64,000 bases of DNA from Sodiomyces alkalinus F11. Its lineage: Eukaryota > Ascomycota > Sordariomycetes > Glomerellales > Plectosphaerellaceae. The position numbers and the translations under genes were made by a program. Shown in pieces: positions 53,356 through 64,000 of this stretch (its first letter is position 1; each line of letters begins with the position of its first letter). The stretch lies in contig NW_021167079.1 of assembly GCF_003711515.1 (NCBI RefSeq), positions 5,822,385-5,886,384 of the forward strand, in the 5' to 3' direction. The notes under the pieces are model-generated. The model made no database searches. It was given only the letters and a program-made list of their open reading frames with translations, and was not told where the DNA came from.

Positions 53356-55132
53356 TTTGACAGGTGGAGTCGACTTGAAAATGGCGGCCGCGCTTATTAG
53401 GAGGGCAAATCGAGATGGCAGGTGCTGAAGCTCGCGATACGATACAATTGTGGTGTCCGAGGATCAATGGATTGTGTGGAGGCGCGATTCCGGACATGCA
53501 CCAAAATCTCCGTGCGCTACTACCAGGGTACCGTTGGTGATTTTTTCTAGCCACTAGCGAAGCAACGGGCCCATCTGTCCCTGGAACATCCCTAATGGGG
53601 TAAGTCCGTCCGTTATCGGTGCTTTCTGATCCACAGCGCTTATCGATTGGCCTAGCCAGTTTATACCTAACGTAGGTAGGCCGGGCCGGTGAGGGAAAGA
53701 AAAAATCGGTGTGGCGTCGGTGAAGAACACCACCGACTCAATTGCGCTTCAGGGATATCATGCACCTTCAAGCGATCCGATGAAGGAGGAAGCTGCTCTG
53801 GATTCCGAAAGGCCTTATCCAGATGTAATTTATAAGCAAGAGTTTCTCTATCTCCTATTGCGCATTTTAAGTGTGATTTTGAAGACCTGGAAGTACCGAG
53901 TGAGTACCTTAAACGATGTTGAAGACAACAGAACCAATGCAACTTGGCCCAGGTCTAATAGTCCTATGATCCAAGTCCTAGGTACCTTACTTTACATACT
54001 TCACAATAGAGCCATGTCTTGGGGCAGTTGAATGACGGACCATGCGTTCGTCTCACCACACATTGTTCCCTGTCCCAACAGCAGAGACCCGAGTACCTAG
54101 GTATTTTTGTTTGCTCTGTTTGTATATCTACCTTTGTGAATCTACCCGTCATGTCCCATGCGGAGGTATCCCGACACGTAACGTGTTGAGTAACGCTACC
54201 TTAGCAATTAGATACTCGCTGGGGTTAAAGTCGGGCTTTTACGGAATCTGCACTTTATTTAACGCGTCCTAATTCTCTCGCTCTCGTTTGTTGAAGTGGG
54301 AGCAGCGCTGTATGAATATTACTTCGTAGAGGATCGCGACTGCATCAAGCAGTAGAATAGAAGCCCTACAACTAGACCACAAGCTGCAGGTAGCGGCTCC
54401 GATTGGTTATGTCCGTGTTAGAATCCAAGGTTGCAGTTGTGTAGCCCCAAATGCCAGGCAGGGCAGGTGGTTGAGCCATTGGTAAGGTACCTTATGGGAT
54501 GTTGAAGAGATAAGGTACGTTGCAAGGTATATATACATCACCAGTAACTCCGAGCAGGGGGCGCAGAGTGGGGTGGGGTTCGTGGGGCACTTGGCACTTA
54601 ACGCGCACACAGCTGCAGCAATTGCATCCCTCCCAGTTACCAGTTACCCGCGGATCCCTGCCATCGCATCCCATCATCATCCTCTTTTGCCTCCCCCCTC
54701 CGAGCTATTATTGCACATTTACGACGCGGGAATCATTGCCTCCTTGATCTATTGTCTTATTCTTTTCCTTGTCCTCCCTTCGACGCCAACCCCAAGACAA
54801 CTGAGCTTCTTGTCTCTTTTTTGTCGATCAAATAACCTTGACTGGAGGTATCCCGACAGACCGGAACCAAGCACCTGCAGGCCCAGTCATCGCCATCGCC
54901 ATCGCCATCTTCATTTCCATCCCGAATTCGCTGTTCGAACATCCGACACTGCAAGCATCACGCCATAAGAAAAGAAAAAAAAAATCATCGACTCTCCGTT
55001 TCTATTGTATCCTTCGCGTTCGCGCGTGCGCCGCTTCGAGCACCTTTAAATAGGCCGTGATCCTCTGAGAGTCACAGCGAGGTGCAGTCGCTCGCGCACG
55101 AAGGACAAGCCACCCGAGGACACCCTTGCCCC
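53356..55132. promoter_or_regulatory. Divergent ODC1/BTB gene promoter region
   Basis: 1777 bp. Words CCTAGGTACCTTAC (53979 onwards), GTACCTAGGTA (54092 onwards) and GGTAAGGTACCTTATGG (54482 onwards). A CGCCAT tandem repeat (CGCCATCGCCATCGCCATC) lies at about 54891-54910 in the BTB gene leader. Small ORFs here look random. Confidence 0.55.
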
Positions 55133-58100
55133 ATGAGTCACTTACTCTGGAAATACTACTGGGACAACGATGTCGACAAGTTTCGACGTCTGCTGGCTCC
55201 AGCCACCCAGACAGCTTCTCAACCTCCATTGAAAAGCTCCGCCGTTCCTGCTGGATCATGGAACCACTCTTCCGGCTTCCCGGCCGCTCCGAATTCCTCT
55301 CCCCGAACGGCCAATAAATCGCGTAAGGCCTCTTCTGGCACCGTTCTTGGCGCCTTCACAGGCAAAGGCTCCGGATCTCATGGTCTAGGCAAGGCTGAGG
55401 TCAACAGCCGCGACTATGCGGGCTTGACCATCCTACTTCGTGCCGCTGCTTCCACCAGACCCGAGTCCTTACTTTTCGTCCAGGCCCTGCTCGACCACCC
55501 GGCCATCGATCTCTACGCACGAGATACCGAAAGTGGTTGGAATGCCCTACACCGCGCCCTCTACTCCGGCAATATAACGATTGCCCGTCTTCTTCTCGAG
55601 AAAGAGCGTCGTCTCTTGACTGAGCAGACCTCGAGCACCGCCGTTGCTAGGGTAGGCCAGCTTATCAAGACCAAGGATCATGAGGGAAGCAGCCCCTTCG
55701 ACCTTTATAACTCGACAATTGCGACGCGGTCGCTTAAGCACCTTGGAGATACAATGGACAGATGCTCAGAGTCGGGGGGTGACTCGGATACCGATGATGA
55801 CGAAGATCTCGTCGCTGGGCCCGTTTCCTCATTCCGCGAGGCGACCGTGGGTGAGGAAATATTCATGTTCGGCAGCAACAAGAATCTCTCTCTTGGCGTG
55901 GGCGACGAAGATGATCGCCAATTCCCCGAGAGGATACTACTTAGGCGACCAGATCGCCTCCTCCGTCGATTTTACGACGAATATCTCGAAAGAGCAAGGA
56001 ACGATCCAACCTCGGGTGTATCCCAATCCGATTTGGAGGTCGAAGACCTGAACATGATCCCGGCGCTCACAAGACACCGGCCCCTCCTTTTTCAGGACGC
56101 TGTTCTCTCCAAGTTTCATAGCGCTATCCTTACTGCCGACCCTGTCTCCAATCTATACATCTGCGGCATTGGCCTCAGCGGTCGTCTTGGCTTAGGGGAC
56201 CTGAACACCCAGTTTCGGTTCCTTCCTGTCCAGGGCGGCCTTGCCGACAAGAAGGTCATACAAGTTGCACTTGGTCAGAGTCACACTATGGCCCTTACCG
56301 ACACTGGCGAACTGTGGACTTGGGGCTCCAATTCAAATGCCCAACTTGGATATGCCTTGCCTCCTGCTCGTAAGGACGAGGAGCCCATGAGCACCACGCC
56401 TCGGCAGGTCTTTGGGCCGCTCAAGAAGGAAATCATTAATGGCGTCGCTGCCTCGTCTGTGCACTCCGTTGCCCACACATCGCATTCTTTGTTTTGCTGG
56501 GGAAAGAACCTCGGGCAGCTGGGCCTCATGGACGCGGATTCCCGCTCATTAGAAGTCCAGCCAACTCCTCGGAGAGTCGCCGTATCACTCTTCTCTTCCA
56601 ATATCATTGCCGTGTCGGCTATTGATAAAGCGACCACCTGTCTGCTAGAGGACAGCTCTGTCTGCGTTTTTACAAGCTATGGTTTCAATTTCCTCAAATT
56701 CCCGGTGCCAGATGCCTTTGCCAACCACCGGTTCGCCTCCCGCTTTGTGTCTTCCAAGCAGGATACTACATCTCGGAACCGAGTAGCGTATATCACGTCC
56801 GGAGGGGAGACGATTGCCGCCGTGACAGGGCAAGGCGACCTCTTCACTGTCAACTTGAATCACCGGGCCGAGGCCGCCCCGGCAGCCACGTCGACGACCA
56901 ACCCGGCCAAAATCAAGGGAGCCCTGACCACGCCTCAGTGCATTTGGCAGGCCCGGAAAGACGGTGTCAAGTCGGTCAGCGTTGGTGAGCACGGGTCTGT
57001 CATCATCTGCACAGAATCAGGCGCCGTGTGGAGGCGTGTGAAGCGGACCAAAGCCAAAGATACCAGGCTTTCCGAGTCGGCCGACACCAGACGTGGCGAC
57101 TTCAAGTTTCAACGTGTGCCCAGTGTCACCAAGGCTGTGGCGGTCCGAAGCTCAACCTTTGGAGCCTTTGCGGCCATTCGAAAGGACTGCGACGTCACGA
57201 GAACCCAGATCGGCGTCCAAAGCAAGTCGTTGCGGGATGATCTGTCTCCGCTGCTCGTGCTCCGAGGCTTCCAGGCCTCCGACCCAGGACGTGACGGAAC
57301 GCACACCTTGAGATTCTGGGACGCTGATGCGCTGAGGGACACGCTCGGGGATCTCCCGTATGAACTCCTCCGATCTCCTGGCCTCGACGTTGACCTAGCG
57401 AGACATCTGCGATTTGTTTCGTCCAGCACTTTTGACTTTGATGTGTTGCTTTCCACATCTTCGTCGCCAGACGTCCGTATCCCCGCGCACGGCTGGATTC
57501 TCGCCGCCCGAAGCTCCATCCTGCGTGGGATGTTTACAGAGTACAGGCGCACTGGAAGATACGAAATGCCGGAGACGCTTGTCATCCGAGAGCACGAGGG
57601 CAAGACACTAGTCCAGTTCCAGTCTATAGATCTACTGTCCCTCGTCAACGTGATCGTCTACTGCTATGACGACACCGTCGTCCCCGTCTGGAACTTCACC
57701 CGCCAAGCTCCGCCCTTGGCATACAGATATCGTCAGATCCGAGTGGAGCTGATGAAGGTGGCGTCGAAACTGCAGCTGACAAAGCTCGAAGCGGCGGCTC
57801 GCATGCAAACCAGGGTGGAGAGGTCTCTGGACAGAGATATGAAGGCGGCGATCCGCGATCCGCGCTTCTTTCAAGACGCTGATGCATTGATCGCCCTCGA
57901 TGGCGAGGAGGTACCGGTGCACAGTCAGCTTCTCCGCTTACGGTGTGCTTTCTTCGAAGGACTCTTCCACGGCCGGTCCGGCGGTATGTGGCTCGCGGGC
58001 CGCCGGGAGATGCTGGCCGAGGAAGAACAGGTGACCGTCGACATGACGCATTTGGATCCGGATGCTTTTCGCTATGTCTTGCGCTACCTATACGCGGATG

Positions 58101-60028
58101 TAGGCACGGAGCTGTTCGACGACACCGTGTCGTCGGACGTTGACGATTTCTCGGACACGGTGATGCAGGTGATGAGCATTGCCAACGAGTTGATGCTGGA
58201 CCGTTTGTCCCAGGTCTGCCAGCGCATCCTCGGTCGATTCGTCACGACGCGGAACGTCGCCGGGCTTCTTAACGAGATCAGTCCTTGCTCGGTGACCGAA
58301 TTTAAAGATGCGGGCCTGGAGTACGTCTGTCTCCAGGTGGAAACGATGTTGGAAAATCACTACTTGGACGGGTTGGATGAAGAACTCATGGAAGAACTGG
58401 ACGCCGTTGTCCGCCAGAACCAGGGTGCTCAATGCCCCTTCGCTCGCAGCCGGCTAACGGAAGCGCTGATGTTCGAACGGTATCCCGAGCTGGCATCGGA
58501 CATTGAGGAAGAACACCAAGTACGGGTGAAGGAGATGGCCTATAGAGCATCTCAGAGAGATGACGATAGAAGGTTTTTGTCCTCGTCGTTCCGTACGAAA
58601 TTTGGCAGCTTGGACGACGCGACTACGGTTTCCCCTGTCCAGGAGAAAGGACGGCGCAAAGCCAAGGTTGCGCAAACAGATTCGGTAAGCCCGCTGCTGC
58701 GGGCCAAGGGATCCCACGGAGACCTCATGTTTGATATGGATGACGAAGAGGGCTTTCCTGCAGCAAGTCCCACATGTTCTCCTCCACAGAGGGCTGTCAA
58801 CGGAAAGGGCTCTGTGGACGTCTCCCGCATCCCTTTGCTGTCAGGTCAGGAACCGACGGGTGGTTCGGTACCATCTCCTGCTTCGAGCCTACCACTGAGG
58901 TCCGTTCTCGCCCACCGTACACCACCTGGCTCGCCCAGCCAGGTCTCTCAGGGCAAAGGTCCAGCATCTGGCGGCAGTCCCTGGGGGGCCGCTGCCTTGC
59001 CGACTTCAAGGATGGACTTGCGAGAGCTCTTGGCGGCAACCCCGATCAAGTCTGCTTTATCAGCGGGCATCGAGGCGCAAACGGCGCGGGAAGCGTCGGT
59101 CCGGCCGGCGCCGCCGCAACCAAAAATGTCCCAGAAAGAGCGGAAGAAGCAGAAGCAGCAGCAGCAGGAGCAGCAGCAGCAGCAGCAGCAGCAAGCACAT
59201 GCGGCGGCAGCTCATGCGGCCGAGACTCAACGACCCAAGGTCGCATGGGATCCCGAGACTTCTAAGAGCAAAGCAGCGCCCTGGAAAGTGGTCTCGGGTG
59301 TGCCCAAGGCGCCGCTGCGTGATGTCATGGCGGCCGAGTCATCCCGCCCTGCGGCTGCGGCTGCGTCTGCGTCTGCGTCTGAGTTGACGACTGCTGCGTC
59401 CATCAGGAAGCCCCTTGTGGCGGCCGAGTCTCCGGCCCAGTCCATTCGGCGCACGGCGTCTCCGGACACACGCTTCCCGGGACAGTCTCGGGGCAGCAAC
59501 TCGACCACGTCGCCGGCCGCAGCATCGGCCTCAGCCTCAGCCTCCGTTGCCACTCCTCCTTCCTCTTCGAAGCCAATCACTCCGCATTCCCGGACCTATA
59601 TAGCCCCGGCTCGCAAGGCGGAGCCGATATTGGGACTGAGCATGTCTGACATCATCGGACAACAGAGGCGAGAACAAGAAGCGGTGCGGGCGGCGGCGGC
59701 CAAACGGTCGATGCAGGAAATCCAGCAAGAACAAGAGTTCCAGGAGTGGTGGGACCAAGAGAGCCGTCGGGTCCAGGAGGAAGAGGCCAGGCGGGCTGCC
59801 AAGGAGAAGGAACGGGACGATAGAGGAAAAGGGGGCCAGAGAGGTGGTGGGGGTCGACGTGGAAGACGGGAGCGGGGAGGCAGGAAAGGAGCTGACGACA
59901 GTGCGGACCGTGAGGTGGGGGCTGTCGCGGAAGGCAGCGGCTCGGGACAGGGTGCTAGACCGCAGAAGAACAGCAGGGGAAGAGGGGGGCGACGTGGAGG
60001 TGGTAGGGCCTCTACTACTGCAGCATGA
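55133..60028 (+). CDS. Ankyrin-RCC1-BTB-BTB protein (IBtk-like, probable Cul3 adaptor)
   Basis: Intronless, 1631 residues from the first ATG at 55133. Domain order by eye: ankyrin repeats at about 88-170 (DYAGLTILLRAA, GWNALHRALYSGNITIARLLL); RCC1-like repeats at about 240-485 (IFMFGSNKNLSLGVG, NLYICGIGLSGRLGLGD, GELWTWGSNSNAQLGY, LFCWGKNLGQLGL); BTB 1 at about 766-852 (VRIPAHGWILAARSSILRGMF); BTB 2 at about 912-996 (VPVHSQLLRLRCAFFEGLF); and a BACK-like helical part to about 1090. This is the layout of the IBtk family, whose animal member is a Cullin-3 substrate adaptor. The C-terminal 550 residues are disordered, with Ser-Ala and Gln repeats, a coiled-coil MSDIIGQQRREQEAVRAA segment near 1505-1560 and an RGG-type tail. 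Confidence 0.92.
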   Translation: MSHLLWKYYWDNDVDKFRRLLAPATQTASQPPLKSSAVPAGSWNHSSGFPAAPNSSPRTANKSRKASSGTVLGAFTGKGSGSHGLGKAEVNSRDYAGLTILLRAAASTRPESLLFVQALLDHPAIDLYARDTESGWNALHRALYSGNITIARLLLEKERRLLTEQTSSTAVARVGQLIKTKDHEGSSPFDLYNSTIATRSLKHLGDTMDRCSESGGDSDTDDDEDLVAGPVSSFREATVGEEIFMFGSNKNLSLGVGDEDDRQFPERILLRRPDRLLRRFYDEYLERARNDPTSGVSQSDLEVEDLNMIPALTRHRPLLFQDAVLSKFHSAILTADPVSNLYICGIGLSGRLGLGDLNTQFRFLPVQGGLADKKVIQVALGQSHTMALTDTGELWTWGSNSNAQLGYALPPARKDEEPMSTTPRQVFGPLKKEIINGVAASSVHSVAHTSHSLFCWGKNLGQLGLMDADSRSLEVQPTPRRVAVSLFSSNIIAVSAIDKATTCLLEDSSVCVFTSYGFNFLKFPVPDAFANHRFASRFVSSKQDTTSRNRVAYITSGGETIAAVTGQGDLFTVNLNHRAEAAPAATSTTNPAKIKGALTTPQCIWQARKDGVKSVSVGEHGSVIICTESGAVWRRVKRTKAKDTRLSESADTRRGDFKFQRVPSVTKAVAVRSSTFGAFAAIRKDCDVTRTQIGVQSKSLRDDLSPLLVLRGFQASDPGRDGTHTLRFWDADALRDTLGDLPYELLRSPGLDVDLARHLRFVSSSTFDFDVLLSTSSSPDVRIPAHGWILAARSSILRGMFTEYRRTGRYEMPETLVIREHEGKTLVQFQSIDLLSLVNVIVYCYDDTVVPVWNFTRQAPPLAYRYRQIRVELMKVASKLQLTKLEAAARMQTRVERSLDRDMKAAIRDPRFFQDADALIALDGEEVPVHSQLLRLRCAFFEGLFHGRSGGMWLAGRREMLAEEEQVTVDMTHLDPDAFRYVLRYLYADVGTELFDDTVSSDVDDFSDTVMQVMSIANELMLDRLSQVCQRILGRFVTTRNVAGLLNEISPCSVTEFKDAGLEYVCLQVETMLENHYLDGLDEELMEELDAVVRQNQGAQCPFARSRLTEALMFERYPELASDIEEEHQVRVKEMAYRASQRDDDRRFLSSSFRTKFGSLDDATTVSPVQEKGRRKAKVAQTDSVSPLLRAKGSHGDLMFDMDDEEGFPAASPTCSPPQRAVNGKGSVDVSRIPLLSGQEPTGGSVPSPASSLPLRSVLAHRTPPGSPSQVSQGKGPASGGSPWGAAALPTSRMDLRELLAATPIKSALSAGIEAQTAREASVRPAPPQPKMSQKERKKQKQQQQEQQQQQQQQAHAAAAHAAETQRPKVAWDPETSKSKAAPWKVVSGVPKAPLRDVMAAESSRPAAAAASASASELTTAASIRKPLVAAESPAQSIRRTASPDTRFPGQSRGSNSTTSPAAASASASASVATPPSSSKPITPHSRTYIAPARKAEPILGLSMSDIIGQQRREQEAVRAAAAKRSMQEIQQEQEFQEWWDQESRRVQEEEARRAAKEKERDDRGKGGQRGGGGRRGRRERGGRKGADDSADREVGAVAEGSGSGQGARPQKNSRGRGGRRGGGRASTTAA

Positions 60029-60116
60029 GAGTATGTCCTGGCCGTGGCGCGTGGATATATAGACGGGTGAGGGACGTCTAAGGGGTATTTTGGGCAAGCC
60101 CCTTTTTCCACTCCAC

Positions 60117-60207
60117 CCTTTTTTTTTTCTCCCCTTTTTTCTCCCCTTTTTTCTCCCCTTTTTTCTCCCCTTTTTTTCTCCCCCTTTTTTTCTCTCCCCC
60201 TTTTTTC
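60117..60207. repeat. TTTTTTCTCCCC tandem array downstream of BTB gene
   Basis: About seven imperfect units of 10-14 bp, each a T run, CT, then a C run. It starts about 90 nt after the stop codon, with one strand wholly pyrimidine. Confidence 0.9.
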
Positions 60208-62685
60208 CAGGCGGTGTGTTTCCGGAGCACAGGCTATCTTGTGATATTATGGAGGAATGGCGTTTTAGGTCGGTTTGGCATCCAACCGGGGGAATTTCTT
60301 CTTATCTTTTTTCTTTTCTTTTTTTCCCCCTCCCCTTCCTGGTTGGACGGTGCCAAACACAGATGGATTTTGGCTTGTCCTTTAGAACGCGTGGGAAGAG
60401 GACAAAGCTCGCGAGAGAACAAACGGGTTTTGACAAGTCAAGACTGAAGATATAATGCTTTATATGTTAGAGTAAGTTTAAGTTGGGGAATATATCCGGA
60501 CTGGGTTTGATGTTCCCAGAAGATGGTACAGGAGACAGAGCATTCCTAATAAAAGGATGACGGACGACGGACGACGGACTAGAGATAGAATGAAATAAAC
60601 ATAAAAAAAGAAGAGGAAGAGGAAAAATAAAAGGAAGAAAAAAGCAAGGGCGGAAGATTGCGAACTCCTATGGGTGGCCACGGAGCATCCAAGGCGCCGG
60701 CCGCCTCATATTCCTACGAGATTTTCATTTCGCCGTTGAAGGATACTGGCTGCATAGCACGCAGTTATTAGGCTACAGCTGACGAGGGTGGTAGGTATTC
60801 TGAGCCTGCGTCTGCGTATCCGTATCCGCATTTACATCTGAACGGGTGTTGAGATTTATTATCAAGTCCCCTGTCATCGAATGTAGGGCCTGTACTGCAC
60901 CAATACCCTTGCTCTTGGTTACCTTACCCCGTAAAAGCCAACAAAGTGCAGTCGGATAACTGCTGAACATTGGTTGGCCCCGCGGGCTGGGGTCATTCGG
61001 GAGCTGTGTGTCCACACCACATCGTTGGCGACACAGATGATGGGATTCGTCTCCTGCATCAGGCATCGATCCCTCAGAGCCGGGATACTTAAGACTTCGC
61101 ATTGCCTACATGTAGTTGCATTACAACGTATGGATACAAAGGTACGATGCAGTTTCTTCTCGTCTTATGGTTGCGACCAAGGACCCGTAGATGTCGGGTG
61201 GAAGCCGGCAGACAGACACGTGGATCGGCTGAAACAGCTAGCTGCGTTGCCTGTGCCGTGCTTGCAGTGGGTACGGTACGGTGTAAGTGATGAAGTCGAG
61301 GGCGGTGTCTGATCACGACACACGTAGAACTTGGGAACCTGGAAGACTGGAAGGTGCAGACCAAGGGAAGTGGAGCTATAAGAAAGCGTCGTACGTTTGC
61401 TTTCGTGTATGGATCAGGCCTTGATGAGCTTAATTGGCCGAGTCGAGAGAGAGAGAGAAGGGGGAGGGGATAACGCAGTGACACCTGGCTGGCGGTCGAT
61501 GAGTGGTTGTCGAGATGTTGGGAGGTCAGGCAGACAGACTGCTCGTGATAAAGGGGTGGAGAAAGTTGTCATTCATGAGGACCTGGATGACTGATGACTC
61601 AGCGTAGTAGGTATAAATAAAATGGCAACTTTTGTGCAGATAAGGCACTCCCGGTAGACTCGAAAGTACGGATACGACTGATTGACCTTTCTCGGTTATC
61701 TATGAAAGGTACAGATACTACCCAAGGTAGGTACCTAGGGGAATTAGGTAAGGTAAGAGCCAACTCCAAGGTATCAGCATCATACATGATTCGTTTCTCT
61801 GAATTGTACTTCAAGTAGATTGACGACTTATGGTAGAGGGAGGACCATTCACGGTACCCGTACACTCAGGCAACTTTGAGAAGCTATCCACTAATACCGT
61901 ACCTTACCTTACAGAGAGGACGGGTTCGATATCTGTACGGAGTACGGGGTATGTACTGGTACGAAAGCCTTAGGTAAGGTATACGGGTACTCCGTACAAT
62001 GCTCCACACTCGATGTTCTTCCACTTGGAAAGATAAGTGCTCCACAACCACACGCCTTCCACCGGTCCCATTACGTTGTACCCATCAGCCGGCCCACCCA
62101 TGACAGGCCTGCCCCTGCACCTTCAAGGAACCCGGTAGCGGAGCTACACTGCTTTAAGCATAAGGTCCAGGCTTTCTCGATGACGGCACAAAGCCGCCGA
62201 TACGGCTAGATACTGTACTTCGTACCAACAACCCCAGAACTGCCTAGACTCTAAGGTAAGGTACCTTTTATCAGACTTCCATTCTAGCTGACTCCCTACT
62301 CCTACTTTGTACTTCCACATCACGAGGCCTGTCCCCTTGACCATGGGCATCCGGGTCGTCTTCGTCTTCATCCTCGCACACATTCTACATTCTCCCAAGG
62401 GCTTTCACCCATCCGCGTTGAAATACATTCGTGGTAGTTTCCCTTCTCTTGTATTTTGTCCATACGGCCCACACGTCCGTCCGCACGCCTTAACCTAGGT
62501 AGGTAGGTTATTGCTCCAGCATTCATTCCCCTATCAAACCACCCCAACTCGACTCCTCTCGGCCTGGGGCTGTCCTCCTACCAAGCATCAATAGCTTTAG
62601 GCAAGGCAACCGGTCAAGGGGCTGCGTCCATTTACCTTTTCTTCTTCTTTTTTTCTCTTCTTCTTCAAGCCGGACATACCTGTTG

Positions 62686-62692
62686 CACACAC

Positions 62693-62729
<37 letters not shown>
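62686..62729. repeat. (CA)n microsatellite upstream of ATG13
   Basis: About 22 CA units with a single G interruption, 400 bp before the ATG13 start codon. Confidence 0.95.
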
Positions 62730-62730
<1 letters not shown>

Positions 62731-63129
62731 CACGGTCCTACGCCTCAACGCTCTTATCTCTACCAGCACTCCACCAGTCTCGTTGTGCGCTTACCTGTCA
62801 CGGTGGATTGACGCTGTCGGTGCCGCAGTCAAATTGGTACCTCCCGGAAGAAAGACAAGAGCCAGGAAAGAGGCGCTACCAAGGATGGATGAGCAGGCTC
62901 GGTGGCTTTTCGAGATCGATTCCGACATCACCGCCCTCACCGACTTCACCGACCTCCCAGCCTAATCCACCACAACACAACGACTGAGTGTTGCATCCTT
63001 TCCCAGGCTGGGCTGGGTGCCAGCCCCTACCCTTATCTTATTATCAAGCGAACGAACTCCGAACCCCGAACCGCCCCCCTCCGACTTTTCTCCTGCGCCA
63101 CTTCATCATCCCCCGCTCTACTCGGCATC

Positions 63130-64000
63130 ATGCACCAGCAAGCTCGCCATCCGCCGCGAGTTGCATCCCCCGCTTCCTCTCCCCAGATGAACCCCTTTCG
63201 GTCAAACAACCCGAGAGAAGGAGAAGGACCGGCACCTCCTCATGGGAGGGCTGGGTCGGGGCCCTTGGCTCACGACCCGAGTAGCTCTCCCAGTCCCGAT
63301 ACAAGTCCGTCTGCCGAGTCGTACAAAAAGTTGGATCAAATCATCCAGGTAAGAAAGCCCACATGCTTACTCGTTGCTGCCGCCGTGCCGAGATCGGAGT
63401 GGAGGAATGGTGGAGGAAAAGGCGACACGGGAAGACCCGAGGCTGACCTGACCGTCTTGCGCAGAATTTCCATACCAAGGCCGCTTCGGTCATCCTCGAC
63501 TCGCGCATGAACCTCAGATATGCTTCCGGGAGCAAGGGTTCCGGGACTAGGAAGATCAACAAATGGGTACGTCCTTTTTCCCACGTGCACGCCTCTGCGT
63601 GGTTACAAAGAGCCTCAAACAACACTCACTGACGCCCTCGGATGTTTGCAGTTTCAACTCGACACCGAAGACTTCGAGGATTTCAAAGAAGACCTTCGGG
63701 CTTGGAGAACATGCAGTGTTGTCGACAATCACCCGCCGCCGCTCGTAATCGAGACATACCTCCATACGTCACGTCTAAACCCGAGCCAGACTCTTGTCGT
63801 CGTGGACGAGAATGGAAAGAGATGGGACGTCATGGAGGCTCTCAATTCCTTCGATTCGACCGACGATCATCCGGGCCCCCCTGCACGACGGACCACCGAG
63901 GTCGTCCTCGAAAGGTGGCGCATCCAACTGAAGACCGACTCGTCCCTCGACCTCGACGAATTCGGTCCCCTGCTGCCGACCATCTACAAGAAAATCATCG
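63130..64000 (+). CDS. ATG13: Autophagy protein Atg13 (partial, 3' end outside window)
   Basis: The regulatory subunit of the Atg1 kinase complex that starts autophagosome formation and is controlled by TORC1 phosphorylation. Exons 63130-63348, 63465-63566 and 63652 onward (introns 116 and 85 nt) give 223 visible residues. A disordered Ser/Pro/Arg-rich N terminus of about 70 residues precedes the HORMA domain: LDQIIQNFHTKAASVILDSR, KINKWFQLDTEDFEDFKEDL, PPPLVIETYL, and ERWRIQL. These are characteristic Atg13 blocks. The long N-terminal extension before the HORMA domain is common in filamentous ascomycetes. The Atg1- and Atg17-binding tail lies beyond the window. The start is the first ATG in frame. 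Confidence 0.94.

Larger units (their letters stand above)
60029..63129. other. Long spacer between the BTB gene and ATG13
   Basis: 3101 bp. A pyrimidine-rich tandem array at 60117-60207 follows the BTB stop. A weak (GA)n is at 61445-61460. Spacer words cluster at 61706-61760, 61896-61996 and 62250-62270 (GGTAGGTACCTAGG, TACCTTACCTTAC, TAGGTAAGGTATAC, TAAGGTAAGGTACC). The last 450 bp, with a (CA)n repeat, are probably the ATG13 promoter and leader. No gene was found on either strand. Confidence 0.55.

Noticed and set aside
55082..55132. 17-residue N-terminal extension of the BTB protein
   Set aside because: Begins with GTG; the first ATG is 55133.
60117..60207. CRISPR-like repeat array
   Set aside because: The units are simple pyrimidine tracts without spacers, in a eukaryotic genome.

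Overview
This 64 kb window is nuclear DNA of a filamentous ascomycete, most likely a Sordariomycete; the species cannot be named from sequence alone. The evidence is the gene set (a het-c homologue, ATG13, a fungal-type HSF1, Bud6, an Snt1-like SANT co-repressor), the many short GT-AG introns of about 50 to 150 nt with frequent CTAAC/CTGAC branch sites, GC-rich exons, and GC-poorer spacers full of TACCTTA/GGTACC/TCCGTAC words. No rRNA, tRNA, CRISPR, plasmid or intact transposon was found.

I support 18 protein genes, two of them cut by the window edges. From left to right: a membrane-anchored SDR dehydrogenase (minus, 3' end missing), SOF1 (minus), RPN6 (plus), a large AT-hook protein (minus), peroxisomal adenine nucleotide carrier ANT1 (plus), NatC subunit NAA35/MAK10 (minus), F1-ATP synthase epsilon ATP15 (minus), BUD6 (plus), SNT1-like (minus), deoxyhypusine synthase (plus), CWC27 cyclophilin (plus), HSF1 (plus), an orphan protein with an internally duplicated domain (minus), SEN54 (minus), het-c (minus), oxodicarboxylate carrier ODC1 (minus), an ankyrin/RCC1/BTB protein of IBtk type (plus) and ATG13 (plus, 3' end missing). 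Exon boundaries were worked out by hand from splice sites and frame, and every multi-exon model closes in frame.

There is no gene cluster: most genes are housekeeping genes. Ribosome and protein homeostasis is well represented (SOF1, RPN6, NAA35, DHS, HSF1), as are RNA processing (CWC27, SEN54), organelle transport and energy (ANT1, ODC1, ATP15), polarity (BUD6), chromatin (SNT1-like, AT-hook protein), autophagy (ATG13) and nonself recognition (het-c). Several pairs are divergent and may share promoters: SOF1/RPN6, AT-hook/ANT1, ATP15/BUD6, SNT1/DHS and ODC1/BTB.

The best leads are: an uncharacterised 728-residue protein with two copies of a roughly 90-residue GYW...HAV...LW...EP module; an AT-hook protein with a C-terminal tryptophan-rich block I cannot assign; ODC1, whose 5' half is built from exons of 46, 23, 11 and 30 nt; a het-c gene with a near-duplicated SR-LFG element in the middle of the protein; a dispersed family of TACCTTA/AAGGTA/GGTACC words in spacers; and a striking number of in-frame hexanucleotide (dipeptide) repeats in coding exons.
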